From the NCBI RefSeq assembly GCF_009389715.1, contig NC_052397.1, positions 16,378,129-16,442,128 of the forward strand: DNA of 64,000 bases, written 5' to 3'. The translations under genes and the position numbers were made by a program. This document shows positions 52,806 through 64,000 of the stretch, one piece after another. The notes below the pieces were generated by a model. That model was given only the letters and a program-made list of their open reading frames with translations, was not told the origin of the DNA and did not search any database. The first letter of the stretch is position 1. Each line of letters starts with the position of its first letter. The DNA is from Phoenix dactylifera. Lineage: Eukaryota; Streptophyta; Magnoliopsida; Arecales; Arecaceae.

Positions 52806-53290
52806 CGGCAGCTTAAATGGTTGTGAATACAGCCTACAAAGTTAGAAAATAAGAAAGTACTCATGGGCTCCGACACATATACATAGTCCGTCTGGATGAA
52901 TCCTTCAGCGTGATGAGCAGCAAAAAAGGCAATCCAGTCAGCAGCATCGTTTGCCTCTATGAAAACATGTATGGTCTGGTAGGAAGTCATACTTTCTTAG
53001 TAGGCTACAAATATTGTGTAGCAACAGCCTCTCCTCAGCAGTGCCAACCCACTCGATCACTATGATCGAGTCCTTCTCGAGAAGGATGCTGTCTGCGCTC
53101 AGCATTCATCTCGTATAGAAAATACCCTCCCATATAGTTCTGAGTTTGGCACATACAACAAACGCGTCAAAGATTCGTCGTTCTTCTGCTGCCACCAGTC
53201 TAGGATCATAGTCTTTAATGACGAAGCCATACCTTCGCAGGTCCCTCCCTCGCCTACACTGCTATCGTCAGTCTCGCATTGGCTGCAAGG
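52805..53290 (-). mobile_element. LINE 3' fragment (RNase H)
   Basis: The minus strand reads, with frameshifts, S-I-L-L-E-K-D-S-I-I-V-I-E-W-V and H-V-F-I-E-A-N-D-A-A-D-W-I-A-F-F-A-A-H-H, the full end of the RNase H domain. Confidence 0.85.
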
Positions 53291-54120
53291 CTATCATTGA
53301 GACGCAGCTGCAGTGTAAATGGGGCCGTTCTGCGATGAAATGGAATCCTTAACGGTTCAACTTTTGCACCACAGAATGTGGTATTATGTTCATCAAGCGG
53401 TTCTTCTTTTGAACCCCATGCACTGTATATCACACTGAAAAGCTCATAAATATCTTCTAAAATAATAAAAACTACTTGCCATCGAAGATGAATGATGTGG
53501 CTTTGGGTTACGTCTCTATGTTGCAAAAGTCACGCCTTGAAGGTTCAAACTCCTTTCTGAACCAACGAGTAGATTGCTTGACATAGTAGCTAAAATGACA
53601 ACCATATACTTTACTTGTGAGTATTTACTAATTAGAATGATATGGTGCGGTATAAACGAGCGCTGAGCTTCCTAAGTGCTAGAGTCTCGACGCATTTGTA
53701 CTCATTTCAGTTTGCTGGATAAGTTCTTCTTGGACTAATTATTTGAAGATTATCTCTGCTCCATTTATCATCTAGCAATTAAAACATGAAGTAATCAATT
53801 TTTAGAACAATACTGGATTGGATTCGAAGTTAAATCTAATTTTGTACTACATTTGAGGATATCCAAGTTTGCAATCGGTGAGGATATTTACAGAGACCCG
53901 GTCTATTTTCCTTCCACCATTTTAATGGAATGGATTCATGATACCAAATAAGCTTGCTTCTTTTCCCTACAATTAATATTTTATCCATTTGTATTCTATA
54001 AATATATATAAATATGAAAAATAATTTCGTTTTCATAAAATAATTAAAATATCTCAAAATCCAATACATATTAATTATATCTTATCAGCCCTACTTGTTC
54101 TATGCATTTATTTTTGGATT
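53291..54120. other. Intergenic DNA, no gene seen
   Basis: Only short ORFs without recognisable content. Confidence 0.5.
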
Positions 54121-54370
54121 TTTTTCGTACATACCCTCCTAAATATTAGAATTTGCATGAATACCCTTTTAAAATTGATATTTGTATGTATACCCCCATC
54201 AAATACTTGTTTTGTATGTATGCTCATGCCATTTAACCCCGTTAAGAATTTAGCGGATTAAAATTAAAATGACGAAAATACTATTAATGGATAAACATGC
54301 AAAAAAAAATATTTATAAGGATATACATGAAAATAGTAATTTTAGAGGGTATCCGTATAATTTAATATAT
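54121..54370. mobile_element. Palindromic MITE-like element, copy A
   Basis: The left end ATTAGAATTTGCATGAATACCC with GATATTTGTATGTATACCC is mirrored at the right end by GGATATACATGAAAATAG and GGGTATCCGTATAAT. The interior holds an inverted pair around GTTAAGAATTTAGCGG. No coding sequence. Confidence 0.6.
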
Positions 54371-54380
54371 TTAAAAAATT

Positions 54381-54720
54381 CTTAGATTTTTGCATAAATT
54401 TTCCTCTCAATATTAAAATTTGCACAAATGCTCTCCAAATTGATATTTACTTGTCTGCTGTCGCAAAGTATTATTTACATATATATCCTTATCAAATATA
54501 TCTTTTGCACATTTATCTATTAAGGATATTACAGTCATTTTGAATTTTAAACCGTTAATTTCTTAACCGCATTAAATGGAATGGGCATATATGCAAAAAA
54601 AGAAAAATAAAATATATACATATAAAATAAATATTTTATAAGGGTATACATGCAAATATCAATGTTGGAAAGGTCTTCATGCAAATTTTAATATTCAGGA
54701 GAAATATATTCAATTTTTTT
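54381..54720. mobile_element. Palindromic MITE-like element, copy B
   Basis: The left end ATTAAAATTTGCACAAATG with GATATTTACTTG is mirrored by GGGTATACATGCAAATATC and CATGCAAATTTTAATATTC at the right. Same architecture as copy A, directly downstream and in tandem. The B outer arms match best. Confidence 0.6.
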
Positions 54721-55359
54721 TATTAAAAATAAAAACTTATTAATTATCTAAAATAAATTTATTTTTTTCAAAATTTATTTTGCTTGCTCCCCTCGTTGTT
54801 GCTCATTAAAAAGTTGCGGACATCATTTAAGATCAAGTAATTGTGCAGTTGACACGTTTTCCAATTCTTGTACTACTCATCAAAGAGTTCTCACATCGTA
54901 TAAATGTCGGAGGAGCCCAAGCCTAAGATCTAGGCTTGCTTCCCCTACGCTTCCTCCCTTCCTTCAAATCACCCACCCCAAGATCGTACCCAAAAAGAAA
55001 AAAAAAACTCACACAGTACAAAACCCCCATGCACGTACGATTTCTTCACAACATGAGTAAATGCCAGCCGAATGCTTGCGAACGACTCAAGGTACGGCAC
55101 GTTAAGTTAATAGATGTTTCAACCCGGACCGTAGTTTGCCCTTCCAGATGAGCTTACGAAATGTTCCCTTGGACACTCAGCTTTAAACAATGTCTGTGCG
55201 AGAAATGTTTCAGTTGCATCAAAAAGCTCTGTTTTCTTTTTCGACATTTAAGACCTCAGACTATTGCAAAGTTCTGATTTTATCTACTGCTAGTTGCGCT
55301 GATACCAAAAAAATGTGTTATATTTAAGTTTTTTTTTTTTTTTTGAGAGAGAAGGAAAA
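54721..55359. other. Intergenic DNA, no gene seen
   Basis: No recognisable gene. Confidence 0.5.
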
Positions 55360-55364
55360 GCTAT

Positions 55365-55502
55365 TGTAACAACCCAGAAGCTCATCCAAAATAACTAGTC
55401 GGAAGTTATTATTTGGATTACTTGATCCTATAAGTACCCAAGATCTACCTAGCGAATAACCGATGTGGAACTAAATACACGCCCGCACAGATTCTCACAA
55501 CA
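55365..55502 (-). mobile_element. Solo TRIM LTR
   Basis: 138 bp matching the LTRs at 49.3-50.1 kb. It is flanked by a perfect 5-bp duplication GCTAT (55360-55364 and 55503-55507). No second LTR is nearby, so it is a solo LTR left by LTR-LTR recombination. Confidence 0.88.
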
Positions 55503-55507
55503 GCTAT

Positions 55508-57180
55508 AGTTACGGACCCAGTCATGATGTACTTCTTCATGTAATTTCAGGAATAACATAGTTTAATCAATTAACTAAAAATATGGTATTTTTCTTTTAT
55601 CACCTCACAAACTCAGCACACAAATATCATCTATTATTAGTTTTTATGTTGTTGTATGAATCAATGAGATTTTTCTTTATAGCTATGAATGAAGGGAACT
55701 TAATATATGGATTTCTTCCTATTCTCTTTTTATGTTGTCCATTACTGAAAAAAAGAGAGAAGAATTTAGTAAGTTATCTGATGGAGATGGTTGAATGGAA
55801 TCGTCTAAGATTTTTTTTTTCTTTTTTTCCAGAGAAAGACGGATTGAAAAAAAATAAAAGGCAAAAGAAGTTAGATTGAGCACCCAATGAAAGGAGGGGG
55901 AGTGGAGGAGGAAAAAACAGTGGCAACAATTTGCTTGAACTCTAGGATCAAAGCATTGCGAAGAAGATGTTCTTCTTCTCATGAACTCTGGAATTGCAAT
56001 TGCCTGTGGGTTTTATGCTAACATCTAAAAAGTGACCAGCTCGCATGAATAAAAGCGTCCAGATGGATAATATTATCACAGCCGTACCTGCATCCCGAGA
56101 TAAGCTTGTCTCATTTCTCTTGCAGCCCTTTTCTGCTCAACGAAGGCAGAAGGGGTTAGAAATCCCCACACTTCCCTATTAGCAAGCTCACATCACCATT
56201 ACAACAAACCTCCATACTTGGTGCTTATAACACCGGAATTAATCGCTGTGAGAACTTGCATATTTAGCCCCATATCAATAATTTATATAGTAAAAAAAAA
56301 CTCAAAAAATACATTATAACTAGCTATTTTAGATAAAATTTTGAATTCTGGTAAATAGTATTAGAGCGAGCCCGACCCATGATCTATGTGGATTAAAAAA
56401 CACTATAATACGAATATATTTAAAATTTTAAATATTTATATAAAATTAAAAAATTTAAATAATATTTTTTTACTAATTATTTTGGATGAGATTGTAGATT
56501 GTTACAACCGATCTCTCTCTATCTCTTTCCAAGCTGAGACTTGATACCTACTTCCATTATACTTCCACCTCGCTTCCAAGTTAAATATAATTTGATTCCC
56601 CATTCACAACTACAAAAATTGCAAGATCAAAAGGACCCAGCTGCCACCAACCACTTGATATCATCTCCTTTCAACAGCAACATTTGCTTTTTCCCCAACC
56701 GGCAAGCACTTAGCTCTAATCAAAGATTAATTAGCAAGATAACATAAAGCCAGTTTTTGTAATATTGTCACAATGATGGCAGTCAGAACTCTAAATCAAC
56801 TTTCTTTACTTTTTAATACTTTATAGATGAATCGAATCAAGTCAAAAAGACTACTCGTAATAGATGTAACGTCTCTTTTCATCTTTACAATCAGACGTAT
56901 TATAACCTTTCACACTAAACCACTAAAACCCCCAAAACAGCAAGTCTAAATCAACAAGCAATTAGCGCCGCAGCACACCAAGCAATCAGTCCACAAATGG
57001 TTGTGGTGACTTGACTTCCCATAACGCCACCATTACCAAGCCTAACTTTCTCACATATATCAATACTTCAATTAAACTAAAAAGAAAGAAGAGCATAAGA
57101 GTGGAGATTTTGGGAACAACACAAAAACATTCTTCTCTCTAAAATCCCCCCACTTCAATTTTCAACTGCTTACATCGTCG
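55508..57180. other. Intergenic DNA with a possible degraded TRIM piece
   Basis: Near 56340-56505, TGGTAAATAGTATTAGAGCG resembles a decayed iMet primer-binding site, and TTTTGGATGAGATTGTAGATTGTTACAA resembles the TRIM LTR end in split order. Otherwise nothing is recognised downstream of the GRAS gene. Confidence 0.35.
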
Positions 57181-59070
57181 TCAGCGCCACGAGGAAACCG
57201 TGAGGAGGGGGCGGTCCTCCCAGGCGAGCGAGAGGAAACCCGGCGGGGAATCCAAGAGCCTGTACTGGGAGCTGTAGTCATAATTCCAGAGGAGAAGCTT
57301 CGCTTGGCTCACCGCGTAGTTGCTCAACACCTTGGGGCCCAACCCGCATCGCCCCATCATGGCCGTCCATTCCTCCATCCCCTCCATCCTATCCCTCCGC
57401 TTCGCCCCCTCCCCGGGCCCCACCGCCGCTCGGATCCGACGACCCAGCAGGAGCCGCTCCACCCGGACCCGCTCCGGCGACTCCCGGTCCAAAGCCGGCT
57501 CGAGCGACTCGAACACCGCCGCGTAGTACGCCAGCGCCGTCCCGAACCGCTCCGCGAACCCAGACCGGTTCAGGCTCGCTTCGTACTCCCCCAGCGTCAC
57601 AACGGCCGGCCCGAGCGACTTCGCGAGCCGGAGTACTCGCTCGACCGGCTCGGTCGACTCGCCCAGTAAGGTGTAGAGCTGGAGCATGAAGTTGACCGCC
57701 ACGGACTCGCCCGGCTCGATCCGGAACGTCGACTCGGTGAGCTCCGGGATCGGGGTGAGGACCGCCTCGAACTCGAAGTCCAGGTCGAGGAGGGCGGCGA
57801 AGTGGCGCAGGCGGTTGCCGGTGGCGACGAGGGAGGCCGCAGGGGAGTCGCCGAGCGCCAGGGCGGGGATGCCGGAGATCCGAATCTTGGCCGGCTTTCC
57901 CGCGGGGCGGGTGGCAAGGGCCTGGAGGAGCGCCGCCCACTGAACTCCCTGGACGATCCCGAAGTCGATGATGTGGATCCGGGACGCCGACTCGGTGGCC
58001 TCCAGGATCGCCTGGTTCGCGGTGAGGTGGGCGAACTTGGAGTAAGGGCACGCGTCGTTGAGGGCTTTGTAGCATAGGGTGAAGTCCTCCGGCGAGGAAT
58101 CGTACGACGACGAAGGCGGTGGAGAGGAGCGATCCTTCAGATGAGCACCTCCGGCGGCGGCGGCGGCGGCGAGGCGGCTGCAGAGGGCCTCCGCGAAGTA
58201 GAAGGCGACCCGCTCCGTCGGATCGCCGAGGTCGGACGCCGACTCCCGGATCTTGACCAGGGACTTGGCAGCCAGATCCGGTTCGGAGTCGGCGATCCGG
58301 GCGCACTCGAGGAGGGCTTGGAGCAGCGGCGGGGACGGCGAAGGGGAGTTGCTCTCCGCCGCCGCCGCCGGATCTCGGAACACGGCATCGTTCTTCGGTT
58401 GGGCCGGCGGGGGCGGATCGAAGGACAAGGCTTGGAGCTGAACCTGCTGCGGCGGCGGATTTGGCGTAGGAACGGCTATCGCCTGGTGGGGAGCCAGAGG
58501 CGGGGGAGAGATCTTGACCGGGTCGGAGAAAACGACGCGGTTGAGATCGGAAGTGGAGGCGGGCGAGGGGACGCTGATGGCGGCGGCGGAGCAGGCGGCA
58601 AAGGGGTCAGCGAACAAGGGCGGGAGCTCCGCCGCGACGGCCGCCCCACCGCCCTGCCAGGCGTCGCTCATCAGATCGGAGCTCTCCGCCGGCGACCCCC
58701 CGATGAAGCTCTCCATCCACTCGTCGGAGTCAAAGTCCCCCGCGATGGCGGCGGCGGCGGAGGCGGAGGAGCCGAAGTCGGAGAGCCGGAAGGGGCCATG
58801 GTCGAGGTGGACCGGGGGATTGAAGCCGAGCACCGAACCGGGGCCGGAGTCGGAGGCGAATGGGTCCGGGAAGGTGGCGGAGTCGGGGAGGACGAAGGGA
58901 AAATGTTCGGGGATGGGAGGGTGGTGGTGGGCCCCCCACGGCGGTGGGTTAACGGAAGCAGCGACGTTCTGCTGTTGCTGCTGCCGTTGCTGCTGTTGTT
59001 GCTGCTTCTGCTGGATGACTTGCTGGGCGATGGCCATCAAGTTGCCGCTATCAGCGCACATGTAAGCCAT
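57181..59070 (-). CDS. SCL4: GRAS transcription factor, SCARECROW-LIKE 4/7 group, 629 aa
   Basis: Single-exon gene. The start is ATG at 59070 ([19 protein letters not shown]), which matches the conserved SCL4 N-terminus. The longer frame upstream begins with GTG and is not used. Stop at 57181-57183. A poly-Q stretch (about 21-34) and a long Pro/Ala/Ser-rich region precede the GRAS domain, which starts near residue 249 (L-L-Q-A-L-L-E-C-A, leucine repeat I). The VHIID core I-H-I-I-D is at 365-369, followed by G-I-V-Q-G-V-Q-W, and the SAW motif (S-L-A-W ... V-S-S-W) ends the protein. GRAS proteins are nuclear regulators; SCL4/7 relatives are linked to stress tolerance, which is family knowledge and not shown here. 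No lesion seen. The 352-residue plus-strand ORF over the same DNA is a GC-rich shadow. Confidence 0.95.
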   Translation of the reverse strand: MAYMCADSGNLMAIAQQVIQQKQQQQQQRQQQQQNVAASVNPPPWGAHHHPPIPEHFPFVLPDSATFPDPFASDSGPGSVLGFNPPVHLDHGPFRLSDFGSSASAAAAIAGDFDSDEWMESFIGGSPAESSDLMSDAWQGGGAAVAAELPPLFADPFAACSAAAISVPSPASTSDLNRVVFSDPVKISPPPLAPHQAIAVPTPNPPPQQVQLQALSFDPPPPAQPKNDAVFRDPAAAAESNSPSPSPPLLQALLECARIADSEPDLAAKSLVKIRESASDLGDPTERVAFYFAEALCSRLAAAAAAGGAHLKDRSSPPPSSSYDSSPEDFTLCYKALNDACPYSKFAHLTANQAILEATESASRIHIIDFGIVQGVQWAALLQALATRPAGKPAKIRISGIPALALGDSPAASLVATGNRLRHFAALLDLDFEFEAVLTPIPELTESTFRIEPGESVAVNFMLQLYTLLGESTEPVERVLRLAKSLGPAVVTLGEYEASLNRSGFAERFGTALAYYAAVFESLEPALDRESPERVRVERLLLGRRIRAAVGPGEGAKRRDRMEGMEEWTAMMGRCGLGPKVLSNYAVSQAKLLLWNYDYSSQYRLLDSPPGFLSLAWEDRPLLTVSSWR

Positions 59071-60199
59071 TCTCTCCACCCGCTACTCTATTTCTCTTCT
59101 CCTCTCTTACCACCTTCTCTGGCCTCGGAAAGTATTTCCAGCTGCTTGTTCTTCTGCTCACATGAGAGCACTGAGGCCCAGATAGAGAGGTCTTGGTGAT
59201 GGAAGGTATGTCAGTGTATGTGCTGGCAGGCAACAGCAGCTTGGAGTCGGTACTTTGAGGGAGAGAGTGGAAGGCTTTGAGGGTTGGGGAGCCGTGGGCT
59301 TTTTAAAAGAAAGGATGAGAGAGCGCGGTGGTGAGACTGGGGACTGGGGACTGGGGAGGCTTCTCGAGGAGCGCGGAGGAGAGGGGGAAAATTAAAAGGC
59401 AGGCATACGGAGGTGGGGTCTACAGGAGCCCACCACCCAAAGTGGGGAAAGAAAATTAGCTATGCAAGGAAAGAACGCAAAAGAAATTAGATGGGGTGCG
59501 AAATTTGTCCAAAAGTGCGGAGAGAAGAGCCCGGAAGAGACGATAAAAGGGAGGGAAGGGGCCACAGCTCTATTCTCTCCCTCATTTATGTTACGTTCGC
59601 TCTGGCCGTAGAAGTGGTGGTGCTAATTTTGGAGGAAAGATGGGGAGCGGAGAGGGCAGAGTGGAGTCGGGAGCACTGGGACGATGGGTGCGCCATGCAT
59701 GACGTGGTGGGTCTGCTGTGTGGTCCCCACTGGAATAGACACCAACCGCAATTTGACTCGACACGTGGAATGGGGATTGGTTTAAAGATGATGTTACCGA
59801 GTCCAGCGGCAGCCACTCTGCGCTCCTTGTTGGGCCCCAGGGAGGGAACCAATTAACCATGTCACACGGGTCACGTGAGTCGCCATTGGAGCGTAGCACT
59901 GGGCTTAGTTGACGGGCCGTTAAAGAAGTGTGGATGGAGGCGACCACTGTGGATGCGTACGAGCACATAAATCGTTAATCATTGTCCCGCTATAGTCATG
60001 GCTACCCACTGTTGCTGTTATATTTTGTCACCGTAATAACCACAATTTTATTTTCAAAAAAAAATCCAACTATAAGAGTAAATATAAAAGCTTGTTTAGG
60101 CTGGTAAAATAACTTTTCTTTTTAATGTTGCAAGGCTATAGAAAGTGCGTTTGTACATAGTCCACGAATTATAGTGTTGAAAATGAGCTACTAAGGAAG
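59071..60199. other. Upstream region of the GRAS gene
   Basis: Contains the presumed leader and promoter. It is GA- and GGCCC-rich with no clear TATA box that I would defend. ORFs of about 120 residues near 59491-59968 are not recognised. Confidence 0.5.
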
Positions 60200-60720
60200 G
60201 ATTTCAGCTCCCACCTCTGTGGGAGGGAGTAACAGTAGTGCGAAATTTGTAATCCGAGATCAGAAGGCCAGATTCGTGACGGTTGGGGACCAACGGATTT
60301 TTGATTAGTTCGTGATGGATAATGAGCTTATAGCAGCATGAGACGGCATCACCTATACAAAACATGTGTTGAGTGCAGACAACATTCTCTTGGAGAGAGG
60401 CTCTGCCGCTATGATCAAGTGGATTCAGGGTCAGAGATTGGCAGCATGTAGGTCCGGCTGCTCCATAACATATGCAGTATTTTGGGCTAGTGCTCATTCT
60501 ATCGGACTACATATGTCTATAGGAAGACGAATAGTGTTGCAGATTGTGTGGCATCTTATGTGGCCCATTATTCTAAAGATTTTATTTGGAAGAACTATGT
60601 GTGTCTCTTTTCTCTTGTACATTGTAATTTTTTCTGGTTTAATGGGCTACACCCTCCCGCTATCATAATCATAATCATAATAATATTCATAATCACAATC
60701 ATAATTTTAAAAAAAAGGAG
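60200..60720 (+). mobile_element. LINE 3' fragment (RNase H) with ATA/ATC-rich tail
   Basis: The plus strand reads G-G-S-N-S-S-A-K-F-V-I-R-D, then I-L-L-E-R-G-S-A-A-M-I-K-W-I and, after a frameshift, V-A-D-C-V-A-S-Y-V-A-H-Y-S. An (ATAATC)n-like stretch and AAAAAAA end it near 60715. Confidence 0.85.
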
Positions 60721-61780
60721 AAGGATTTCAGCTTTATTGCAACCTTGTTAATATGATGTGGTTAGCTCGTGCGAGCTTGCTATCTTGGCTTGTGTCCTTT
60801 CGAGGCATCCAATGTGTCCTGCAGACCTATCTGCACCGTCGCTTTCCACATTGAATGTGGACTCCCCTGCCTATCAAATACTTCCTTTTAGGTGCATACC
60901 ATCGCATGAACTATTAATTCTTTTGCTTATAAATCGCAGGTGCTTCTCACGTGAGTCGATTTCAATGGCTTCTCCCACTGGACGAGTCCGATGCGCGCGT
61001 GTTCCACCCAAAACGTCCGATCCGATCCGACCGGTGGGGCCCACGCAGCGACCCGCAGTAGCGCGCCGCGTGGTAGTAGGACGCTTCCTCCCCTGCTGGC
61101 GTCACCCGATGAAAGCCGTCGGATACTTTTTGGCGCCAACGGTGGGCCCCGCTGTCCTCGCTGCCTCTTCCGGGATTGATATTTCCCATCGGCAATTCTC
61201 TTGCGTCCCCCCTGACTCCTCACGTCACCACACAGCCGTAGATCTGATCCGCCGTTAAATTATCTGCACATCCTACGGTCACACGGTCTCCGTATAATAA
61301 ATGGGTCTAAATTTGGGTCCCTTAAAGTTCGTCCCGTCCCTCTCTTTTTAATAGTGCGCAATAGTTGCGCTGACTGAGAGGACGAGACGTTTTGAGGGCA
61401 GACAACCACGATCCAGTCGAAGCGGGCACGACCGCATAGAAATTCCTGTGCGCTCAGAGGCCAGATATCGTCTCCAGATCAAACGGACGGTCGATAGGGC
61501 ATTAAGGCATAAAACAAAATTTACGCATGTTTCCGTAGGATAAGAGCGCGCTAAAGGGAGAGGCAGGTGGCCGAGTTGTCATCCAGCCAGCAAAATCGCC
61601 ACGCCTTTTGGACGGCCGCATGATGAGATGCGGACCACCAATATGGCCGTGATTGATCTGTGGAGGGCCCACGGAAAGCGATGGGCTGAGAAAAAGAGCA
61701 CTCATCTCTAAAACCCCAGTTCAGGAGCAAGCTTCCTTTAGGAGGTAACTGAGTTAACTCACCTGACTCGAATAGCAAGC

Positions 61781-61826
<46 letters not shown>

Positions 61827-62164
61827 GCTTATCACCAGCACACTCCCTCAAAAGTCAAAACACAACTCAAACTTTCTTTTAAAAAAAATTTCTTATAAGC
61901 CAGAAGATTTGCTTTTATATTGGATACGAGACTAAAACAATGAAAGAGTTTTAAAATCTTTGAAAGAGTTTTGCTGATAAATTAAAAAAAAAAAAGTGGT
62001 CGGCAAAACCGATATCATCGTATCAGACAATCTCTCAGAAATATTTCAATCTATATGAATCAGGATAATAGTTGATATAAATGTTATGTTGGCTCGTGGG
62101 TATTTGGAAGAAGACAAGGTTGAGAAGAAAGCAGCCACCATTGTTTGATTAATGTAACTAGCCC
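60721..62164. other. Intergenic DNA including a promoter-like GC-rich stretch
   Basis: 61000-61260 contains TGGGGCCCAC (61035-61044) and GGTGGGCCCC (61140-61149), elements like TCP-binding sites in plant promoters, plus CpG-rich sequence. No following gene is recognised. A (TA)n microsatellite is at 61784-61822. Confidence 0.4.
61784..61822. repeat. (TA)n microsatellite
   Basis: About 19 TA units. Confidence 0.95.
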
Positions 62165-62530
62165 TTACCATGTCAAACTGCAGGCGCAGCATGGGGAGCA
62201 TGTCCTATGTGAGGCGCGTTTTGAGTGCAGAGTGCATCCATTTAGAGGGTAACTCGGTCTCTGTGATCGAGAGCGTCTGTGGACGATATTCCGAGTTGGA
62301 CGGACAATTCTTATGACTCCTTCAAGGCCACTAATGTTTTTTGAAAGACTAACACAGCTGCTGACTGGATGGCTTCTTATGCGGTACATTATTTGAGAAT
62401 TTTTTTTTGAGTGAATCAGACGAATGCTTTCTATTTGTTTAGCCAGTTTTTTTCTCTGATATGTATAGCTGTACTCATATACGTATAGTGTGGGGAGCCG
62501 GTGTAAAATAATAATAATAATAATAATGAA
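62165..62530 (+). mobile_element. LINE 3' fragment (RNase H) with AAT tail
   Basis: The plus strand reads S-M-S-Y-V-R-R-V-L-S-A-E, L-E-G-N-S-V-S-V-I-E in one frame and N-T-A-A-D-W-M-A-S-Y-A-V-H-Y after frameshifts. (AAT)n follows at 62508-62527. Confidence 0.75.
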
Positions 62531-63620
62531 ATAAAAACATTGTGGTGTTGCGAGCAGAATGATAGGGATCGGGGGGGGGGGGGGGGAAGACGTCTTCGAT
62601 CGTCGCTGCTTCCGCGAAAGCTCATTCACACGGATGTGATCAGCTCCTTAGAACGGACGAGGGAGGGTGTCGTTTTCTACCCGGACCGAAAGTTGGATCG
62701 CTTAACACCTAAAGTTTTTGATCCGCTCACTTTAGTTAGTTTCTTTGAATCCACGAGGGAACAAAAGAAGGTCGGTATCCATGGGATTAAGGTCAATTCG
62801 GATTGCTTGCTTCAGCTCAATCTTTTTCACATTAGAACCCCTTGATGTCCCAGACGTCTCTCCATTCATGGAGTCCTCTTAATTCATCTATCCTTTATTA
62901 GATAAAGGGTTCTTTGAGATTATATCTTGATGCACTTCCATATATAATTTTCAGTGGATATGGTAGGGAACATGTGACAGGGACTTTTCCTCTAAGACTT
63001 GTTTGGCTGCAAGGGATGAAAGAGCTATATATTTGCGAAAGTTGTGCAAGATTGGAAATATTGTAACTTTAGCATTTTTGGGAACTTTGATTGATTAGTT
63101 TGGTTACGTGGACAGGTTGCATCACTTCAATGGCTTGTTGGAGTTGGAGCCAGACTTGCAGTAAGAATTGGACCAGGGATGCATCATTTGCAGTAAGTAG
63201 ATTTTTTTTTTCTTTAGTAAAAAAAATGTCATGAAAGTAATTTCATTTATCTACTAGAATTTTTTTTTCTCAATTTGTCTTTTAAAATTTAACAACAGTA
63301 TTTAGCCTTGCAGGTGCTCTGATTTTATCTGGCCAAACATATGCTTGTGTATTTTAGTAATAATGCGATGATTTTCAATTTTGATGTTTGTAGCCACTTC
63401 TTAAAATGTTTAACTTCAAGTTTTACTGTGCTAAGTACTAAGATGTACTAAGATATCCCAGCATGCATGCAATGTTTTTACTATAATATCTTGTGCGAAA
63501 AGATTTGTTATTTAGAAAAAATAATGAAAATAGAGGATAGTTTATTATTTTGGGTCTTTTGTATTTATAATGGGAACAATTTATAAAGTATATATGTATC
63601 TGTATATTCGTGTATATGAG
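62531..63620. other. Intergenic DNA, no gene seen
   Basis: A 16-18 nt G run lies at 62570-62586. No ORF with recognisable content. Confidence 0.5.
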
Positions 63621-64000
63621 TGTTGCTGGAAATTGGACCCGGAGGCAATCTTCGGTCGAGGAAGAGGGAGCTGCGGGTCACCACGGCGGGGGCGGCGACC
63701 AGTCGGCGGGCGGCGTCCTTCGTCTGGGGTGGCCGGAGAGAGGGAGCTGGGGATCCTCACGGCGGGGCAGCGATCCGTCAGCAGGCGGCGTCCTCCGTCT
63801 GGGTGCCTGCAGACAAACCGGTGGCCGGGTTTTCCAGCGCCGGCCCTCCGACGCTCAAGTCAGGGAGGGGGCAGATAGTGTAAGGAGGAGATGAACAGTG
63901 CTTGTAAGGCGCGGAATTTCCCAACCCCCTCCTAAGAAGCTAAGGCTCCCTTTTATAGGTGGGGGTCGGTTTACCTGTGATGTAACAGGGCGAGGCCATA
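63621..64000 (-). mobile_element. Ty3/gypsy-type LTR, cut by the right window edge
   Basis: The left edge TGTTGCTGG is the CAGCAACA end of an LTR on the minus strand. On that strand there is a TATA box CTATAAAAGG (63951-63958), then TGACTTGAGCGTCGGAGGG, GGCGCTGGAAAACCCGG and G-C-rich repeats, as in many plant Ty3 LTRs. Beyond the left edge there is no primer-binding site, so this is either a 3' LTR whose element lies to the right of the window or a solo LTR. About 95 bp in it is tandemly duplicated (near 63663 and 63738). Confidence 0.7.

Noticed and set aside
52611-52990. Poly Tyr-Ile ORFs
   Set aside because: Translation of the TA microsatellite, partly fused to a LINE remnant.
57389-58306. 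305-residue minus-strand ORF in another frame
   Set aside because: Arg/Pro/Gly-rich shadow of the GRAS coding sequence.
59071-59079. Upstream extension of the GRAS reading frame by three codons
   Set aside because: The extension begins with GTG, not ATG; the conserved N-terminus starts at the ATG at 59070.
58141-59199. 352-residue plus-strand ORF over the GRAS gene
   Set aside because: GC-rich Gly/Arg/Leu low-complexity translation of the antisense strand; the minus strand encodes an intact GRAS protein.

Overview
The window is plant nuclear DNA. Spliced genes with GT-AG introns, GC-rich 5' coding exons inside AT-rich intergenic DNA, and the mix of transposable elements suggest a monocot, probably a non-grass one such as a palm. 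The species is inference; no organism marker is present. Most of the sequence is transposon-derived or undescribed intergenic DNA. Only a few loci look like intact cellular genes.

Genes. (1) 11.6-15.1 kb, plus strand: a complete eight-exon cytochrome P450 of the CYP90B (DWF4) type, a sterol/brassinosteroid side-chain hydroxylase, with all P450 motifs and some lineage-unusual residues. (2) 18.6-18.9 kb, plus: a 115-residue single-exon ORF of unknown function. (3) 19.6-25.9 kb, minus: a two-exon BTB/POZ-domain gene whose splice sites survive but which carries a stop and at least three frameshifts, so a pseudogene. Its 4.9-kb intron holds a MITE and a retroposed copy of part of the telomere-capping gene STN1. 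(4) 31.1-33.8 kb, plus: a six-exon membrane-anchored receptor-like Ser/Thr kinase of the At1g01540 type, ending right after the kinase domain. (5) 38.5-39.7 kb, minus: a small split gene with a TATA box and a 51-bp duplication in its first exon, last exon not found. (6) 57.2-59.1 kb, minus: an intact intronless GRAS transcription factor of the SCL4/SCL7 group.

Mobile DNA. The left 10 kb holds degraded L1-type LINEs with an RNase H domain. One of these is interrupted by a hAT element (8-bp target duplication), which is itself interrupted by a CACTA element (3-bp duplication). Eleven LINE 3' pieces are spread over the window, and many end next to a simple repeat. A second hAT element lies at 27.6-28.7 kb. 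TRIM-type short LTR elements lie at 49.3-50.1 kb (complete) and 55.4-55.5 kb (solo LTR), MITE-like elements at 21.8, 40.3 and 54.1-54.7 kb, and a Ty3-type LTR runs off the right edge.

Other. A 99-nt tRNA-like fold with a good B box and an abnormal anticodon arm lies at 42.33-42.43 kb (minus). A convincing promoter with a G-box is at about 46.5 kb (minus), but the gene it serves was not identified. The cellular genes do not form a pathway or cluster. I saw no CRISPR array, operon or other prokaryotic system.
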